A DNA stretch of 64,000 bases from Massilia sp. Root351 (GTDB lineage: Bacteria; Pseudomonadota; Gammaproteobacteria; Burkholderiales; Burkholderiaceae_D): NCBI RefSeq assembly GCF_001425045.1, contig NZ_LMDJ01000036.1:186001-250000 (forward strand). The letters run 5' to 3'. Both the position numbers and the translations under genes were made by a program. Positions 27,636 to 35,955 of the stretch are shown piece by piece. The notes below the pieces were generated by a model. It searched no databases, had not been told where the DNA came from, and saw only the letters and a list, made by a program, of their open reading frames with translations. Numbering within the stretch: position 1 is the stretch's first letter; each line of letters starts with the position of its first letter.

Positions 27636-28792
27636 AACTGTCTTTGCGCAACAACACCCTCTCGTCCGCCTTCCTGGCCCTGGCATTGGCCGCTAGCGGC
27701 CTAGCCCTGGCCGTGGCGCCATGCGCGGCATCCGCCCAAACCAGCCAGGGCGGCAAGGCCAAAGCCAAGGCCGCCGCGGCCAAGAAAGCCAAGGCCAAGA
27801 CGGCCGCCAGGAAAACCGACTACGAAGGCGAATTCGTCAACTTCGGCCAGTGGAAGGAAGTGGGCGCCTTCCTGGACGACATGGCCGCCAGGCACGGCTT
27901 CGACCGCAAGGAACTGGACGCGACCATGATGCAGGTGCGCTACGTGGATTCGGCGGTGCAGCTGATGAAGCCCGCGCCGCCCGGCAAGCCGAAGAACTGG
28001 CAGGCGTACAGCAAGCTGTTCATCGAACCGGTGCGCGTCAACGGCGGCGTGAAATTCTGGAACGAGAACCGCGAGGCGCTGGCGCGCGCCGAGTCGCTGT
28101 ACGGCGTGCCGGCCGAAATCATCGTCGGCATCATTGGCGTGGAGACCGTCTATGGCGGCAACACGGGCCGCTTCCGCGTCATGGACGCGCTCACCACCCT
28201 GGCCTTCGCCTACCCGCTGGCGCCCTCGCGCGACGCCCGCATGACCTTCTTCAAGGGCGAACTGGAAAGCACGCTGCTGTACGCGCGCCAGACCGGCATC
28301 GACCCGTTCTCGCTGCTGGGCTCCTATGCCGGCGCGGTGGGCTTGCCGCAGTTCATGCCGAGCAACATCGTGAAGTACGCGGTCGACTTCGACGGCGACG
28401 GCCGGGTCGACCTGCGCAACTCGCCCACCGACGCCATCGGCAGCGTGGCGGCCTTCCTGGTGGCGCACGGCTGGCGCCGCGACGATCCGGGTCCGCTGGT
28501 GTACCCGGCCACCGTGTCGCCCAGCCGCCAGTGGGAACGCTACATCAACCAGGGCCTGGAAGCGAAATTCCGCCAGCAGGACTTGATGTCGGCCGGGGTC
28601 GTCACCACATCGTCCTTGCCTGAAGGAATGTTGTTCGGCCTGGTGGACTTGCAGAACGGCTCCGAGCCGACCGAATTTTGGCTGGGCACCAATAATTTCT
28701 TCGCCATCACCCAATACAACCGCAGCTATTTCTACGCGATGTCGGTGCTGGAACTGGGCCGGGCTGTCAAATTGTCGCGGCGGGAGATGTAA
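27632..28792 (+). CDS. mltB: Lytic murein transglycosylase B
   Basis: A 386-residue protein with a long N-terminal signal segment, a Lys/Ala-rich linker (residues 40-65) and the MltB catalytic domain. The catalytic Glu171 lies in GVETVYGGNTG. Other family motifs are GSYAGAVGLPQFMPSN and FDGDGRVDLRNS. It cleaves peptidoglycan between MurNAc and GlcNAc with formation of anhydro-MurNAc. The N-terminus lacks a convincing lipobox: Cys31 lies in VAPCAAS, which is not canonical, so it may be soluble or weakly lipidated. Its start overlaps the transglutaminase stop (ATGA), an unusual link for mltB. Confidence 0.93.
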   Translation: MKLSLRNNTLSSAFLALALAASGLALAVAPCAASAQTSQGGKAKAKAAAAKKAKAKTAARKTDYEGEFVNFGQWKEVGAFLDDMAARHGFDRKELDATMMQVRYVDSAVQLMKPAPPGKPKNWQAYSKLFIEPVRVNGGVKFWNENREALARAESLYGVPAEIIVGIIGVETVYGGNTGRFRVMDALTTLAFAYPLAPSRDARMTFFKGELESTLLYARQTGIDPFSLLGSYAGAVGLPQFMPSNIVKYAVDFDGDGRVDLRNSPTDAIGSVAAFLVAHGWRRDDPGPLVYPATVSPSRQWERYINQGLEAKFRQQDLMSAGVVTTSSLPEGMLFGLVDLQNGSEPTEFWLGTNNFFAITQYNRSYFYAMSVLELGRAVKLSRREM

Positions 28793-29203
28793 GGAAGCGT
28801 AAAGCCCCTTGAAATCTTGCCTATTGGCAGCTATTGTATAATTGATAGTTGGAAACACGACAGGAATCATATCGTGCGGCAATGCAAGGTGGTTTTGCCC
28901 TATACTCAACTTTGTTCAAAAGACAAAGAATGCGTCGGCATCCGCAGAGGCATGGTAGCACACGCAACCAGCGTCAATTCTCACACATTGTTGCGGACCG
29001 ACAACAAGAGCTACGCGGCAGAGGTATTTTTTATTGCTCGTAAGTATTACATTGCGTGATGTTGTACAATTGTGTATATATTATGAAACTTGTTATTTCG
29101 GAATTCCGTCCGTGTGGTGAATTCGTTCCCGAGTAAGGATGAACATGGCTAGGCTCCGAGTGTTTCACTTTGCAGGACAAACTTTACAAGGAACAGACGA
29201 ATC
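28793..29203 (+). other. AT-rich intergenic region with promoter-like sites
   Basis: This 411-base gap is clearly richer in A/T than its surroundings and holds no convincing gene. A perfect -10 hexamer TATAAT is at 28837-28842 without a good -35. Another candidate, TTGCGT-N17-TATATA, spans 29052-29080. A 10-base palindrome CGGAATTCCG lies at 29099-29108. It probably forms a long regulatory leader for the small HTH-like gene at 29204; a small RNA is possible but not demonstrable. Confidence 0.4.
29052..29080 (+). promoter_or_regulatory. Candidate sigma-70 promoter of the HTH-like gene
   Basis: TTGCGT (29052-29057) and TATATA (29075-29080) are separated by 17 bases in an AT-rich stretch about 125 bases upstream of the start codon at 29204. 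The match is good by eye, but no transcription start is known. Confidence 0.4.
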
Positions 29204-29539
29204 ATGACTAACCAAGTGGGTATTGATATGAACAGCGATTCGGAAGGCGACGACCTGCTGCAATACAATCCGAACCGACTGCTCGACACGCTGATCGAAA
29301 ATCTGCGCCTGAAAAACGATGCCGCCCTGTCGCGCGCATTGGAAGTGGCGCCGCCGGTGATCAGCAAAATCCGCCACCACCGCCTGCCGGTGGGTGCTTC
29401 GCTGCTGATCCGCATGCACGAAGTGAGCGACCTGAGCATTCGCGACCTGCGCTACTTGATGGGCGACCGCCGCAACAAGTTCCGCATCAGCGACAAGCAG
29501 TTCAAGCCTAAAGAAGGCGAAACCCCGAACCAGGGCTGA
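29204..29539 (+). CDS. Small helix-turn-helix-like protein of unknown function
   Basis: A 111-residue protein. Its centre (residues 25-80) has a Cro/phage-repressor-like arrangement: LLDTLIENLRLKNDAALSRAL, then a recognition-like helix in VAPPVISKIRHHRLPVG, followed by LSIRDLRYLMG. The sequence hints at DNA binding but lacks a textbook HTH_3 match. The start has AAGGAA 10 bases upstream. The leader before it is long and AT-rich, and a hairpin terminator follows. It is convergent with cysM. Confidence 0.75.
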   Translation: MTNQVGIDMNSDSEGDDLLQYNPNRLLDTLIENLRLKNDAALSRALEVAPPVISKIRHHRLPVGASLLIRMHEVSDLSIRDLRYLMGDRRNKFRISDKQFKPKEGETPNQG

Positions 29540-29556
29540 TTGCAGCCCGGTTCGCG

Positions 29557-29592
29557 ATCCCTCCCCTCGCCAGGGAGGAGGGATAAAGTTTT
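29557..29592 (+). terminator. Terminator after the HTH-like gene
   Basis: ATCCCTCC (29557-29564) pairs with GGAGGGAT (29577-29584), followed shortly by TTTT. A smaller hairpin, GGGCT-N6-AGCCC, lies just before it over the end of the gene. It separates the gene from convergent cysM. Confidence 0.55.
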
Positions 29593-29601
29593 CCTGAAAC
29601 C

Positions 29602-30504
29602 TTAAGCGGGGAACACGCCGGTCGACAGGTAACGGTCGCCGCGGTCGCAGACGATGAACACGATGGTTGCGTTCTCCACGGTCTGCGAAATCCGCAATGC
29701 GATCTCGCAGGCGCCCGCCGCCGAAATGCCGCAGAATATCCCCTCTTCCGCCGCCAGCCGGCGCGCCATGCGTTCGGCCGCCGCCTGCGTCACGTATTCC
29801 ACCTGGTCCACGCGCGCCTTGTCGTAGATTTTCGGCAGGTAGGCTTCCGGCCATTTGCGGATGCCGGCGATCTGCGAGCCCTCTTCCGGCTGCGCGCCGA
29901 TGATGCGCACCGATGCGCTTTGCTCCTTCAGGTACTGCGACACGCCCATGATGGTGCCGGTGGTGCCCATGGCGCTGACGAAGTGGGTCACGCGGCCGCC
30001 GGTGTCGCGCCAGATTTCCGGGCCGGTGCCTTCGTAGTGCGCGCGCGGGTTGTCGCCGTTGCCGAACTGGTCCAGGATGGTGCCCTTGCCGTCCTTCTGC
30101 ATCTGCTCGGCCATGTCGCGCGCGTATTCCATGCCGCCGGTCTTGGGCGTGAGCATGATCTGGGCGCCGTAGGCGGCCATGGCCTGCTTGCGTTCCTCGC
30201 TCTGGTTTTCCGGCATCAGCAGCAGCATCTTGTAGCCGCGGATGGCGGCCGCCATCGCCAGCGCGATGCCGGTGTTGCCCGAGGTCGCTTCGATCAGCGT
30301 GTCGCCCGGCTTGATGTCGCCGCGTTCTTCGGCGCGGCGCAGCATGGACATGGCGGCGCGGTCCTTGACGGAACCGGCCGGATTGTTGCCTTCAAGCTTG
30401 CCGAGGATGATGTTGCCGCGCGCGTCGGCGTCGGCGCCGGGGATGCGTTGCAGCTGCACCAGGGGCGTGTTGCCGATCGTATCGGCAATAGTCATGTAAG
30501 CCAT
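29602..30504 (-). CDS. cysM: Cysteine synthase B (O-acetylserine sulfhydrylase)
   Basis: A 300-residue PLP enzyme of the cysteine synthase family. The beginning MTIADTIGNTPLVQLQRI is typical of CysM. The PLP lysine lies in NNPAGSVKDRAA, the substrate loop is EATSGNTGIALAM, and the phosphate-binding loop is SAMGTTGTIMG. CysM makes cysteine from O-acetylserine and sulfide, or S-sulfocysteine from thiosulfate. The ATG at 30504 gives MAYMTIAD; the ATG at 30495 is equally possible and neither has a strong ribosome binding site. In related genomes cysM often lies near comEA and mltB; here other genes are inserted between. Confidence 0.95.
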   Translation of the reverse strand: MAYMTIADTIGNTPLVQLQRIPGADADARGNIILGKLEGNNPAGSVKDRAAMSMLRRAEERGDIKPGDTLIEATSGNTGIALAMAAAIRGYKMLLLMPENQSEERKQAMAAYGAQIMLTPKTGGMEYARDMAEQMQKDGKGTILDQFGNGDNPRAHYEGTGPEIWRDTGGRVTHFVSAMGTTGTIMGVSQYLKEQSASVRIIGAQPEEGSQIAGIRKWPEAYLPKIYDKARVDQVEYVTQAAAERMARRLAAEEGIFCGISAAGACEIALRISQTVENATIVFIVCDRGDRYLSTGVFPA

Positions 30505-30594
30505 CGTGTTCTGTTTTCGTTCAGCAAAAGAGATCATTTTAATCCGGGACGCAAAAGCGCGCCCGGCACAGGTCGGACCCGGGCTTCCAGAGCC

Positions 30595-31134
30595 TCACAG
30601 CTTCAGGCTCATCAGCGTGTAGGCCAGTTGTTCGCCGTCGATGCGGAACATGTCGTCGATTTCACCGGTCTGGCGGAAACCGCTGTCGCGGTACAGCGCA
30701 CGCGCCGGTTCGTTGATGCTCAGCACTTCCAGGTCCACCCATTCCAGGCCCTGCTTGCGGGCCCAGTCCAGGGCGGACGCCAGCAGCACCCGGCCCAGTC
30801 CCTGGCGCCGCGCCAGGCGGTGCACGCCCATGCCCAGCATGGCGCGGTGGGCGCTGGCGTGCTCCGGCCGGGCGCGCAGGTCGATGTGGCCGAGGATGCC
30901 GTCGCGCCCGGTGGCCACCCAGGCCCGGCGCCAGCCCGGCTCGCCAACGGCAATGCGCATGCCCTTGACGAAAGCGGCGGCCTTCTCATCCGGGAACACC
31001 GAGCGGCTGCGCGGCATGGGTTGGAACAGCGGATGGCTGCCGGCGCCGTTGTCCTGCAAATGATCGTTCAGGTAGACGAAAAAATGGTCGGTCTCGCGCG
31101 GATCGAGCGCGCGGATGGCAGGAACAACGGACAT
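30595..31134 (-). CDS. GNAT family N-acetyltransferase
   Basis: A 179-residue acetyltransferase with the GNAT acetyl-CoA-binding motif (MLGMGVHRLARRQGLGRVLL, about residues 112-131) and the following DLEVLSINEPARALYRDSGF segment. The N-terminal part is variable, so the amine substrate cannot be told. The ATG at 31134 is chosen because upstream in-frame sequence looks non-coding; no strong ribosome binding site is visible. It is divergent from the FAD oxidoreductase fusion gene, with 130 bases between. Confidence 0.85.
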   Translation of the reverse strand: MSVVPAIRALDPRETDHFFVYLNDHLQDNGAGSHPLFQPMPRSRSVFPDEKAAAFVKGMRIAVGEPGWRRAWVATGRDGILGHIDLRARPEHASAHRAMLGMGVHRLARRQGLGRVLLASALDWARKQGLEWVDLEVLSINEPARALYRDSGFRQTGEIDDMFRIDGEQLAYTLMSLKL

Positions 31135-31264
31135 GGGCGGGTTGTCAGAAAGAATAAGGAAGATTGTACCAGCCAAGCTCTCCAATAAGATGTTGGCATG
31201 AAAGCGATGCCATGCGCTAGACTGCTCGTGACGCCCTCCCCTCTTCCATTTAACGAATCCCGCC

Positions 31265-33028
31265 ATGGCACACGACGACACCCCATTCCAGGCAGAAGCC
31301 AACGCGAACAACGCCATCGAAGGCGTGCCCAGCTCGCTCGAATCGCGCCGCCACCAGATGTTCCCGACGCTGACCGAGGCCGAAATAAAACGCATGGACC
31401 GCTTCGGCACGGTGCGCCATTTCCGCAACGGCGAGCGCCTGTTCGAAGCCGGCCGCACCACCTTCGGCATGCTGGTGATCCTGAAGGGCCGGGTGGCCAT
31501 CAGCCGCTACGACGGGCTGGGCAACACGTCGCTGATCATCGAACACGGCGCCGGCCAGTTCTGCGCCGAAGTGGGCCAGCTGTCGGACCGGCCGTCGCTG
31601 GTCAACGGCGACGCGGTGGGCGACGTGGAAGTGCTGGTGATCCCGTCCGAATCGCTGCGCGCGCTGGTGGTGGCCGAGGCCGAACTGGGCGAGCGCATCG
31701 TGCGCGCGCTGATCCTGCGCCGCGTGGGGCTGATCGAGGCGCCGTCCGGCGGCCCGGTGCTGGTGGGCGCGCCCAGCCACCCGCGTCTGCACAACCTGCA
31801 GACCTGGCTGCAAAGCAACGGCCATCCCTACTCGGTGCTGGACCCGAAACACGACGCCCAGGCGCGGGCGCTGTGCGAGCACTACCAGCCCACGGCGGAC
31901 GAGATGCCGCTGGTGGTGTGCCCGGACGGCAGCGTGAAGAAGAACCCGACCAATGTGGACCTGGGCCGCTGCCTGGGCATGCTGCCCGAGTTGGGCAGCG
32001 ACAAGGTGTGGGACGTGATCGTGGTCGGCGCCGGTCCGGCCGGGCTGGCGACTGCGGTGTACGCCGCCTCGGAAGGCTTGTCGGTGCTGGCGCTGGAAAC
32101 GCGCGCCTTCGGCGGCCAGGCGGCGGCCAGCGCGCGGATTGAAAACTATCTCGGCTTCCCGACCGGCATTTCCGGCGGCGCCCTGGCCGGGCGCGCCTAC
32201 GTGCAGTCGCAGAAATTCGGCGTCGAGATCGCCATTCCGGCCCCGGCCGGGCGCCTGATCTGCGACACCTACCCGCTGCAAGTGGAAATGTGCGGCAGCC
32301 TGACGCGGCTGCAGGCCAAGACCGTGGTGCTGTCGTGCGGCGCGCGCTACCGCCGCCCGTCGCTGGCCAACCTGAAACAGTTCGAAGGGCGCGGCGTGTA
32401 CTACTGGGCCTCGCCGATCGAAGCGAAGCTGTGCAAGACGGAAGAAATCGTGCTGGTGGGCGGCGGCAACTCGGCCGGCCAGGCGGCGGTATTCCTGTCC
32501 GGGCACGCCTCCAAGGTGCACATGCTGGTGCGCGGGCCCAGCCTGGCGGCCACCATGTCCAGCTACCTGATCGAGCGCATCCAGGCCACGCCCAACATCG
32601 TGCTGCACACGCACAGTGAAATCGTGGCGCTGGAAGGCGACGACGAGCAAGGCCTGCAGCAGGTGCGCATCCGCTGCAGCAAGAGCGACACCGAAACCGA
32701 CTACGACGTGTGCCGCGTGTTCCTGTTCATCGGCGCCGACCCCAACACCGGCTGGCTGAGCGACTGCGGCGTCGATGTCGACAGCAAAGGCTTCATCCGC
32801 ACCGGCTTCGACGTCACCAAGGCGCAATGCCGCGCCAACTTCGCCAAAGGCGTGTACCCGGCCGACCTGCCGGCGCGCGCCGCGCTGGAAACCAGCGTGC
32901 CGGGCGTGTTCGCCATTGGCGACGTGCGCGCCAACTCCACCAAGCGCGTCGCGGCGGCGGTCGGCGAAGGCGCCGCGGTCGTCTCCCAGATCCACGCCTT
33001 CCTCGCCAACCTCCCTCCCGAGCTGTAA
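31265..33028 (+). CDS. Crp-like / glutaredoxin-like / thioredoxin-reductase-like fusion protein
   Basis: A 587-residue, three-part cytoplasmic protein. Residues about 35-155 form a cyclic-nucleotide-binding domain (NGERLFEAGRTTFGMLVILKG). Residues about 165-245 resemble a thioredoxin/glutaredoxin fold without its CxxC (LQTWLQSNGHPYSVLDPK). Residues about 250-580 form an FAD/NAD(P) pyridine nucleotide oxidoreductase like TrxR, with VIVVGAGPAGLATA, VLVGGGNSAGQAAVF and GVFAIGDVRANSTKRV. Where TrxR has its redox CATC there is YYWASPIEAKLC, so no CxxC. Similar fusions exist; their electron acceptor is unknown to me. No helix-turn-helix is present, so it is not a DNA-binding Crp protein. Confidence 0.88.
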   Translation: MAHDDTPFQAEANANNAIEGVPSSLESRRHQMFPTLTEAEIKRMDRFGTVRHFRNGERLFEAGRTTFGMLVILKGRVAISRYDGLGNTSLIIEHGAGQFCAEVGQLSDRPSLVNGDAVGDVEVLVIPSESLRALVVAEAELGERIVRALILRRVGLIEAPSGGPVLVGAPSHPRLHNLQTWLQSNGHPYSVLDPKHDAQARALCEHYQPTADEMPLVVCPDGSVKKNPTNVDLGRCLGMLPELGSDKVWDVIVVGAGPAGLATAVYAASEGLSVLALETRAFGGQAAASARIENYLGFPTGISGGALAGRAYVQSQKFGVEIAIPAPAGRLICDTYPLQVEMCGSLTRLQAKTVVLSCGARYRRPSLANLKQFEGRGVYYWASPIEAKLCKTEEIVLVGGGNSAGQAAVFLSGHASKVHMLVRGPSLAATMSSYLIERIQATPNIVLHTHSEIVALEGDDEQGLQQVRIRCSKSDTETDYDVCRVFLFIGADPNTGWLSDCGVDVDSKGFIRTGFDVTKAQCRANFAKGVYPADLPARAALETSVPGVFAIGDVRANSTKRVAAAVGEGAAVVSQIHAFLANLPPEL

Positions 33029-33040
33029 CTCCCCAGCCGA

Positions 33041-33101
33041 GCTGAGCCGCATTCCACCCACGTCGGGGTCTGACCCCGATGTGGGTGGAATGCGGCTCAG
33101 C
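33041..33101. repeat. Near-perfect 61-base palindrome with GGGGTC core
   Basis: Arms of 30 bases (33041-33070 and 33072-33101) pair with a single mismatch around a one-base centre; the core reads GGGGTC-T-GACCCC. The element sits between the convergent oxidoreductase and M28 peptidase genes and could fold on either strand. It shares the GGGGTC core, but not the arms, with the repeat at 15813-15877, suggesting a broader class of palindromic repeats. Confidence 0.8.
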
Positions 33102-33124
33102 TTGCCTGTTTTTATGGCAGATGT

Positions 33125-34480
33125 TTAGCGCAGGGGCACGGGATAGCTGGCGGGACTGGCGTTGCCGTCCTTGTCGATGGCTTGCACGCCGAAGTAGTAG
33201 TTGTCTTTCGACAGCGGCACGCGCGCTTCGGTGACGTTGCCGACGAATTTGCCGCCCTGCCAGCCTGCCGCGTCCGTCTCACGCCAGACGATGCGGTAGC
33301 CGGCCAAATCCGGCTCGCCGTTGGCCTGCCACACCAGCGCCGTGTCGTTCTCCAGCTGGGCGGTGCGCAGCTGCACCTGGCGCGGCGCGGCCGGCGCCAG
33401 CGCCAGCGTGGCCAGCGCGGCGGCGTTCACCCGCGTGACCTGGGCGATGTAGTTGTAGTCGTTGTACTCGGGCATGTCGCCGATCAGCACGCCGTTTTCA
33501 GTGCGCACGTTCTGGTGCTGGTGCTTGAAGTCTTCGGCCGGCTCGGTGAAGCGCAGCGCCGCGTAGCCGCGCTCGAGGAAGGGCATGTGGTCGCCGCCGC
33601 GCAGGTAGCGGTCGCGGCGCTGGATGACGTTGACCTTGAAGCCTTGCACGTAGCGCTCGCCTTGCTCTTTCACGTGCCGCGCCAGCTGGCGCGAGATGGA
33701 GTCGTTCTCGCCGCCGGTCTGGATCAGCGCGCGGTTCGCCTCGCTGGCTTCCTTCTCCACCGGCAAGCCTTCGGCGAACAGGCGCACGCTCTTGTGGTCC
33801 ACCTTGCCGTGCTCGTCGCGCGAGCTGCCGATGATGTCGTTGGTAAACATGCCGGCAATGTTCAGTTTCTTTTGCCTGGCCTGCTCGGCCCAGTGCGCCG
33901 CGCCCAGCAAGCCCTGCTCTTCGGCCGCCACCGTCATGAAGACCAAGGTGGCGTCGAACTGGTACGTCGACATCACGCAAGCCATTTCCATCACGGCCGC
34001 CGTGCCGGAGGCGTCGTCGTTGGCGCCGGGCGCAGCGCCGGTGGCGTCCATCACGTCGGTGTTGCGCGAGTCGTAGTGGCCGCTGACAACGTAGATGCGT
34101 TCCTTCGATGCGTCCTGCGTGCCGGGCAAGGTGGCCACCACGTTGACGATCTCGGTCGGACGGCTGATGCGGCGCGACACGGGCGCGACGTGGCTGTCGA
34201 ACGCCACTTGCAGGCGGCCGCCATTCTGCGCGTTGCAGCGCTCGAACTCGCGCTTGATCCAGCGCCTGGCTGCGCCTATGCCCACGGTGTCGGACCCGGT
34301 TTCGGACATGGTGTGGCGGGTCTGGAAGGAGACCAGCTTGCGCACCAGCGCCTCGATGCGCTGCGGCGAGATGTCGCGCACGATCTGGTCGATGCCGGGC
34401 TGGCGGCGGACGGTGTCGGGGCCGGCGGCGGCGCTGCCGGCGGCCAAAGCGGCCAGCAAAAGGAGGGAACGGTGAGCCAT
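33125..34480 (-). CDS. Secreted M28 family metallopeptidase with C-terminal Fn3-like domain
   Basis: A 451-residue exported zinc peptidase. Residues 1-19 are a signal peptide. The M28 core carries the zinc ligands in SGHYDSRNTD (His, before ATGAAPGANDDASG with the bridging Asp), AAEEQGLLG (catalytic and zinc Glu pair), FTNDIIGSS and the late His in GGDHMPFLERGY. The last 90 residues form a fibronectin-III-like beta domain (APRQVQLRTAQLENDTALVW ...). Relatives are secreted aminopeptidases. No ribosome binding site of note. It is convergent with the fusion oxidoreductase gene. Confidence 0.9.
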   Translation of the reverse strand: MAHRSLLLLAALAAGSAAAGPDTVRRQPGIDQIVRDISPQRIEALVRKLVSFQTRHTMSETGSDTVGIGAARRWIKREFERCNAQNGGRLQVAFDSHVAPVSRRISRPTEIVNVVATLPGTQDASKERIYVVSGHYDSRNTDVMDATGAAPGANDDASGTAAVMEMACVMSTYQFDATLVFMTVAAEEQGLLGAAHWAEQARQKKLNIAGMFTNDIIGSSRDEHGKVDHKSVRLFAEGLPVEKEASEANRALIQTGGENDSISRQLARHVKEQGERYVQGFKVNVIQRRDRYLRGGDHMPFLERGYAALRFTEPAEDFKHQHQNVRTENGVLIGDMPEYNDYNYIAQVTRVNAAALATLALAPAAPRQVQLRTAQLENDTALVWQANGEPDLAGYRIVWRETDAAGWQGGKFVGNVTEARVPLSKDNYYFGVQAIDKDGNASPASYPVPLR

Positions 34481-34571
34481 GCGGGCGCGTCCTGTGGTGG
34501 TAACAGGCTACGATCTTCTCATGAAGCCCGCGCGCGGCGGAACGGGATTTTTGTATCGGCAAGTTGCAGAA

Positions 34572-34592
34572 CCCCGCCATGACGCGGCGGGG
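34572..34592 (-). terminator. Hairpin after the ComEA-like gene
   Basis: CCCCGCC (34572-34578) and GGCGGGG (34586-34592) can pair around a 7-base loop just beyond the stop of the ComEA-like gene at 34608. No U-tract of length is present, so this is a weak terminator call. Confidence 0.35.
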
Positions 34593-34607
34593 CTGGGTCA
34601 GGCGGAA

Positions 34608-34940
34608 TTACTTTTTCGCGCCTGGGGCGGCGGCCATCTTGTCAGCCTTGGCCGGCTTGGCGGCGGCGCCGTCGCGCGATTTGCCGTTCACCTGCAGCCC
34701 GGCCTCGGACAGTTTGATGGCGTTCTTCTCGCCCACGCCTTTCACGCGCGTCTCGAAGTCGGCCCAGTCCTTGAACTCGCCCTTGGCGCGCTCATCCAGG
34801 ATGGCTTTCGATTTGGCCGGGCCGATGCCCTTGACGGCGTCCAGCGCGGCCGCGTCGGCCTTGTTGACATCGACCTGTGCGAATGCGAAACCCATCGTCG
34901 CCACCAGCGCGGCGACTGCCATCATCAGTTTCTTCATCAT
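34608..34940 (-). CDS. ComEA-like helix-hairpin-helix protein
   Basis: A 110-residue exported protein with a signal peptide (residues 1-20, ending AFA) and a tandem helix-hairpin-helix domain: VDVNKADAAALDAVKGIGPAKS and the second half with FETRVKGVGEKNAIKL. The ComEA/ComE-type HhH domain binds DNA without sequence preference during uptake; the short stand-alone form is common in Burkholderiales. The tail is Ala/Lys-rich. The ATG at 34940 follows GGAGAGAGAC. It lies 99 bases downstream of apbE. Confidence 0.88.
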   Translation of the reverse strand: MMKKLMMAVAALVATMGFAFAQVDVNKADAAALDAVKGIGPAKSKAILDERAKGEFKDWADFETRVKGVGEKNAIKLSEAGLQVNGKSRDGAAAKPAKADKMAAAPGAKK

Positions 34941-35039
34941 GTCTCTCTCCATCAGGTGGGATAGCGACGGCGGGGTTCCGCCGCGCTTCCCATCAACGGC
35001 TACGGCTGAGCGCAGTTGACGTGGCAAGCTTGATGAAAG

Positions 35040-35942
35040 TCAAACACCCGAGCTGTGCAGTCCGCCGGCCGCGTCCTGCGCCAGCCAGGCATTGCCGCTG
35101 GCGGCCAGGAAGTCCAGCCCCTGCGGGCCCTTGAGCATGGCGATGGTGGCGCAGGCGCCTGCCGCCACCGTCAGCGGCGCCAGCACGCTGACCGAGCGCC
35201 AGGCCGTCACCGGATAGCCGCTGGCCGGATCGAGGATGTGGCAGTAGCGCCGCCCGTCCAGCTCGAAGTAGCGCTCGTAGTCGCCCGAGGTGGCCAGCGC
35301 GCCGCTGCTGACGTCGATGGACGCCATAGTCTGGTCGTGCTCGCCTTCCGGGCGCGGGTGCTGGATGCCGATGCGCCACGGGCTGCCGTCCGGCTGCGGC
35401 CCCAGCACGCGCAGGTCGCCGCCCAGGTTCACATAGCCCGATTGCACGCCCTGTGCCTGCAGGATGGCGGCGGCGCGGTCGGCCGCGTATTCCTTGCCAA
35501 AGCCGCCGAAGTCGAGCTCCATGCCGGCCTGCGGCAGGCGCACGCTGCCTGCGTCGCGTTCGACGCGGCGCCAGCCGGTCAAGGCCAGCAGCGGCGCCAG
35601 TTCATCCGGCGCGGGCACGCGCGGCACGCTGAAGTTCCAGGCCTTGCGCAGCACGCCGGTGGTGATGTCGAACAGGCCGCCGCTCAGCTCAAACAGCTGG
35701 CCAGCGTACTGCAGCAGGGCCAGGGTCTCCGGGTCCAGTTGCACCGGCCCGCGCCCCGCCCCGCCGTTGATGGCGCTAACCACGCTGTCGGCGCGGTAGC
35801 GCGAGTACTTGGTTTCGATGCGCAGCACTTCGGCGATGGCAGCTTGGGCCAGCGCGCGCGCCTCGGCTTCGCCGGCCGCCGCCAGCAGCACCTGGCAGGG
35901 GCTGGCCATGGCCTGGAACTCGACGTTGAACAGGGCGTTCAT
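35040..35942 (-). CDS. apbE: FAD:protein FMN transferase, ApbE-like
   Basis: A 300-residue ApbE-family protein, which attaches FMN to Thr/Ser of redox proteins. Family motifs are visible: LDFGGFGKEYAADRAAA, YVNLGGDLRVLG, and HILDPASGYPV. Two oddities: no signal or lipoprotein peptide (it starts MNALFNVEFQAMASPCQ), so it would stay in the cytoplasm; and the late metal-binding motif, normally an Asp-x-x-x-Thr, reads Gly262-Ala-Cys-Ala-Thr266. The Thr is present and the Asp is missing. No obvious flavinylation target is encoded nearby. It lies 13 bases after hldA. Confidence 0.88.
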   Translation of the reverse strand: MNALFNVEFQAMASPCQVLLAAAGEAEARALAQAAIAEVLRIETKYSRYRADSVVSAINGGAGRGPVQLDPETLALLQYAGQLFELSGGLFDITTGVLRKAWNFSVPRVPAPDELAPLLALTGWRRVERDAGSVRLPQAGMELDFGGFGKEYAADRAAAILQAQGVQSGYVNLGGDLRVLGPQPDGSPWRIGIQHPRPEGEHDQTMASIDVSSGALATSGDYERYFELDGRRYCHILDPASGYPVTAWRSVSVLAPLTVAAGACATIAMLKGPQGLDFLAASGNAWLAQDAAGGLHSSGV

Positions 35943-35955
35943 GGCGCGCCGGACC

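Noticed and set aside
29204..29539. Antitoxin of a toxin-antitoxin pair
   Set aside because: The HTH-like protein has no small partner gene beside it; the neighbours are mltB and cysM.
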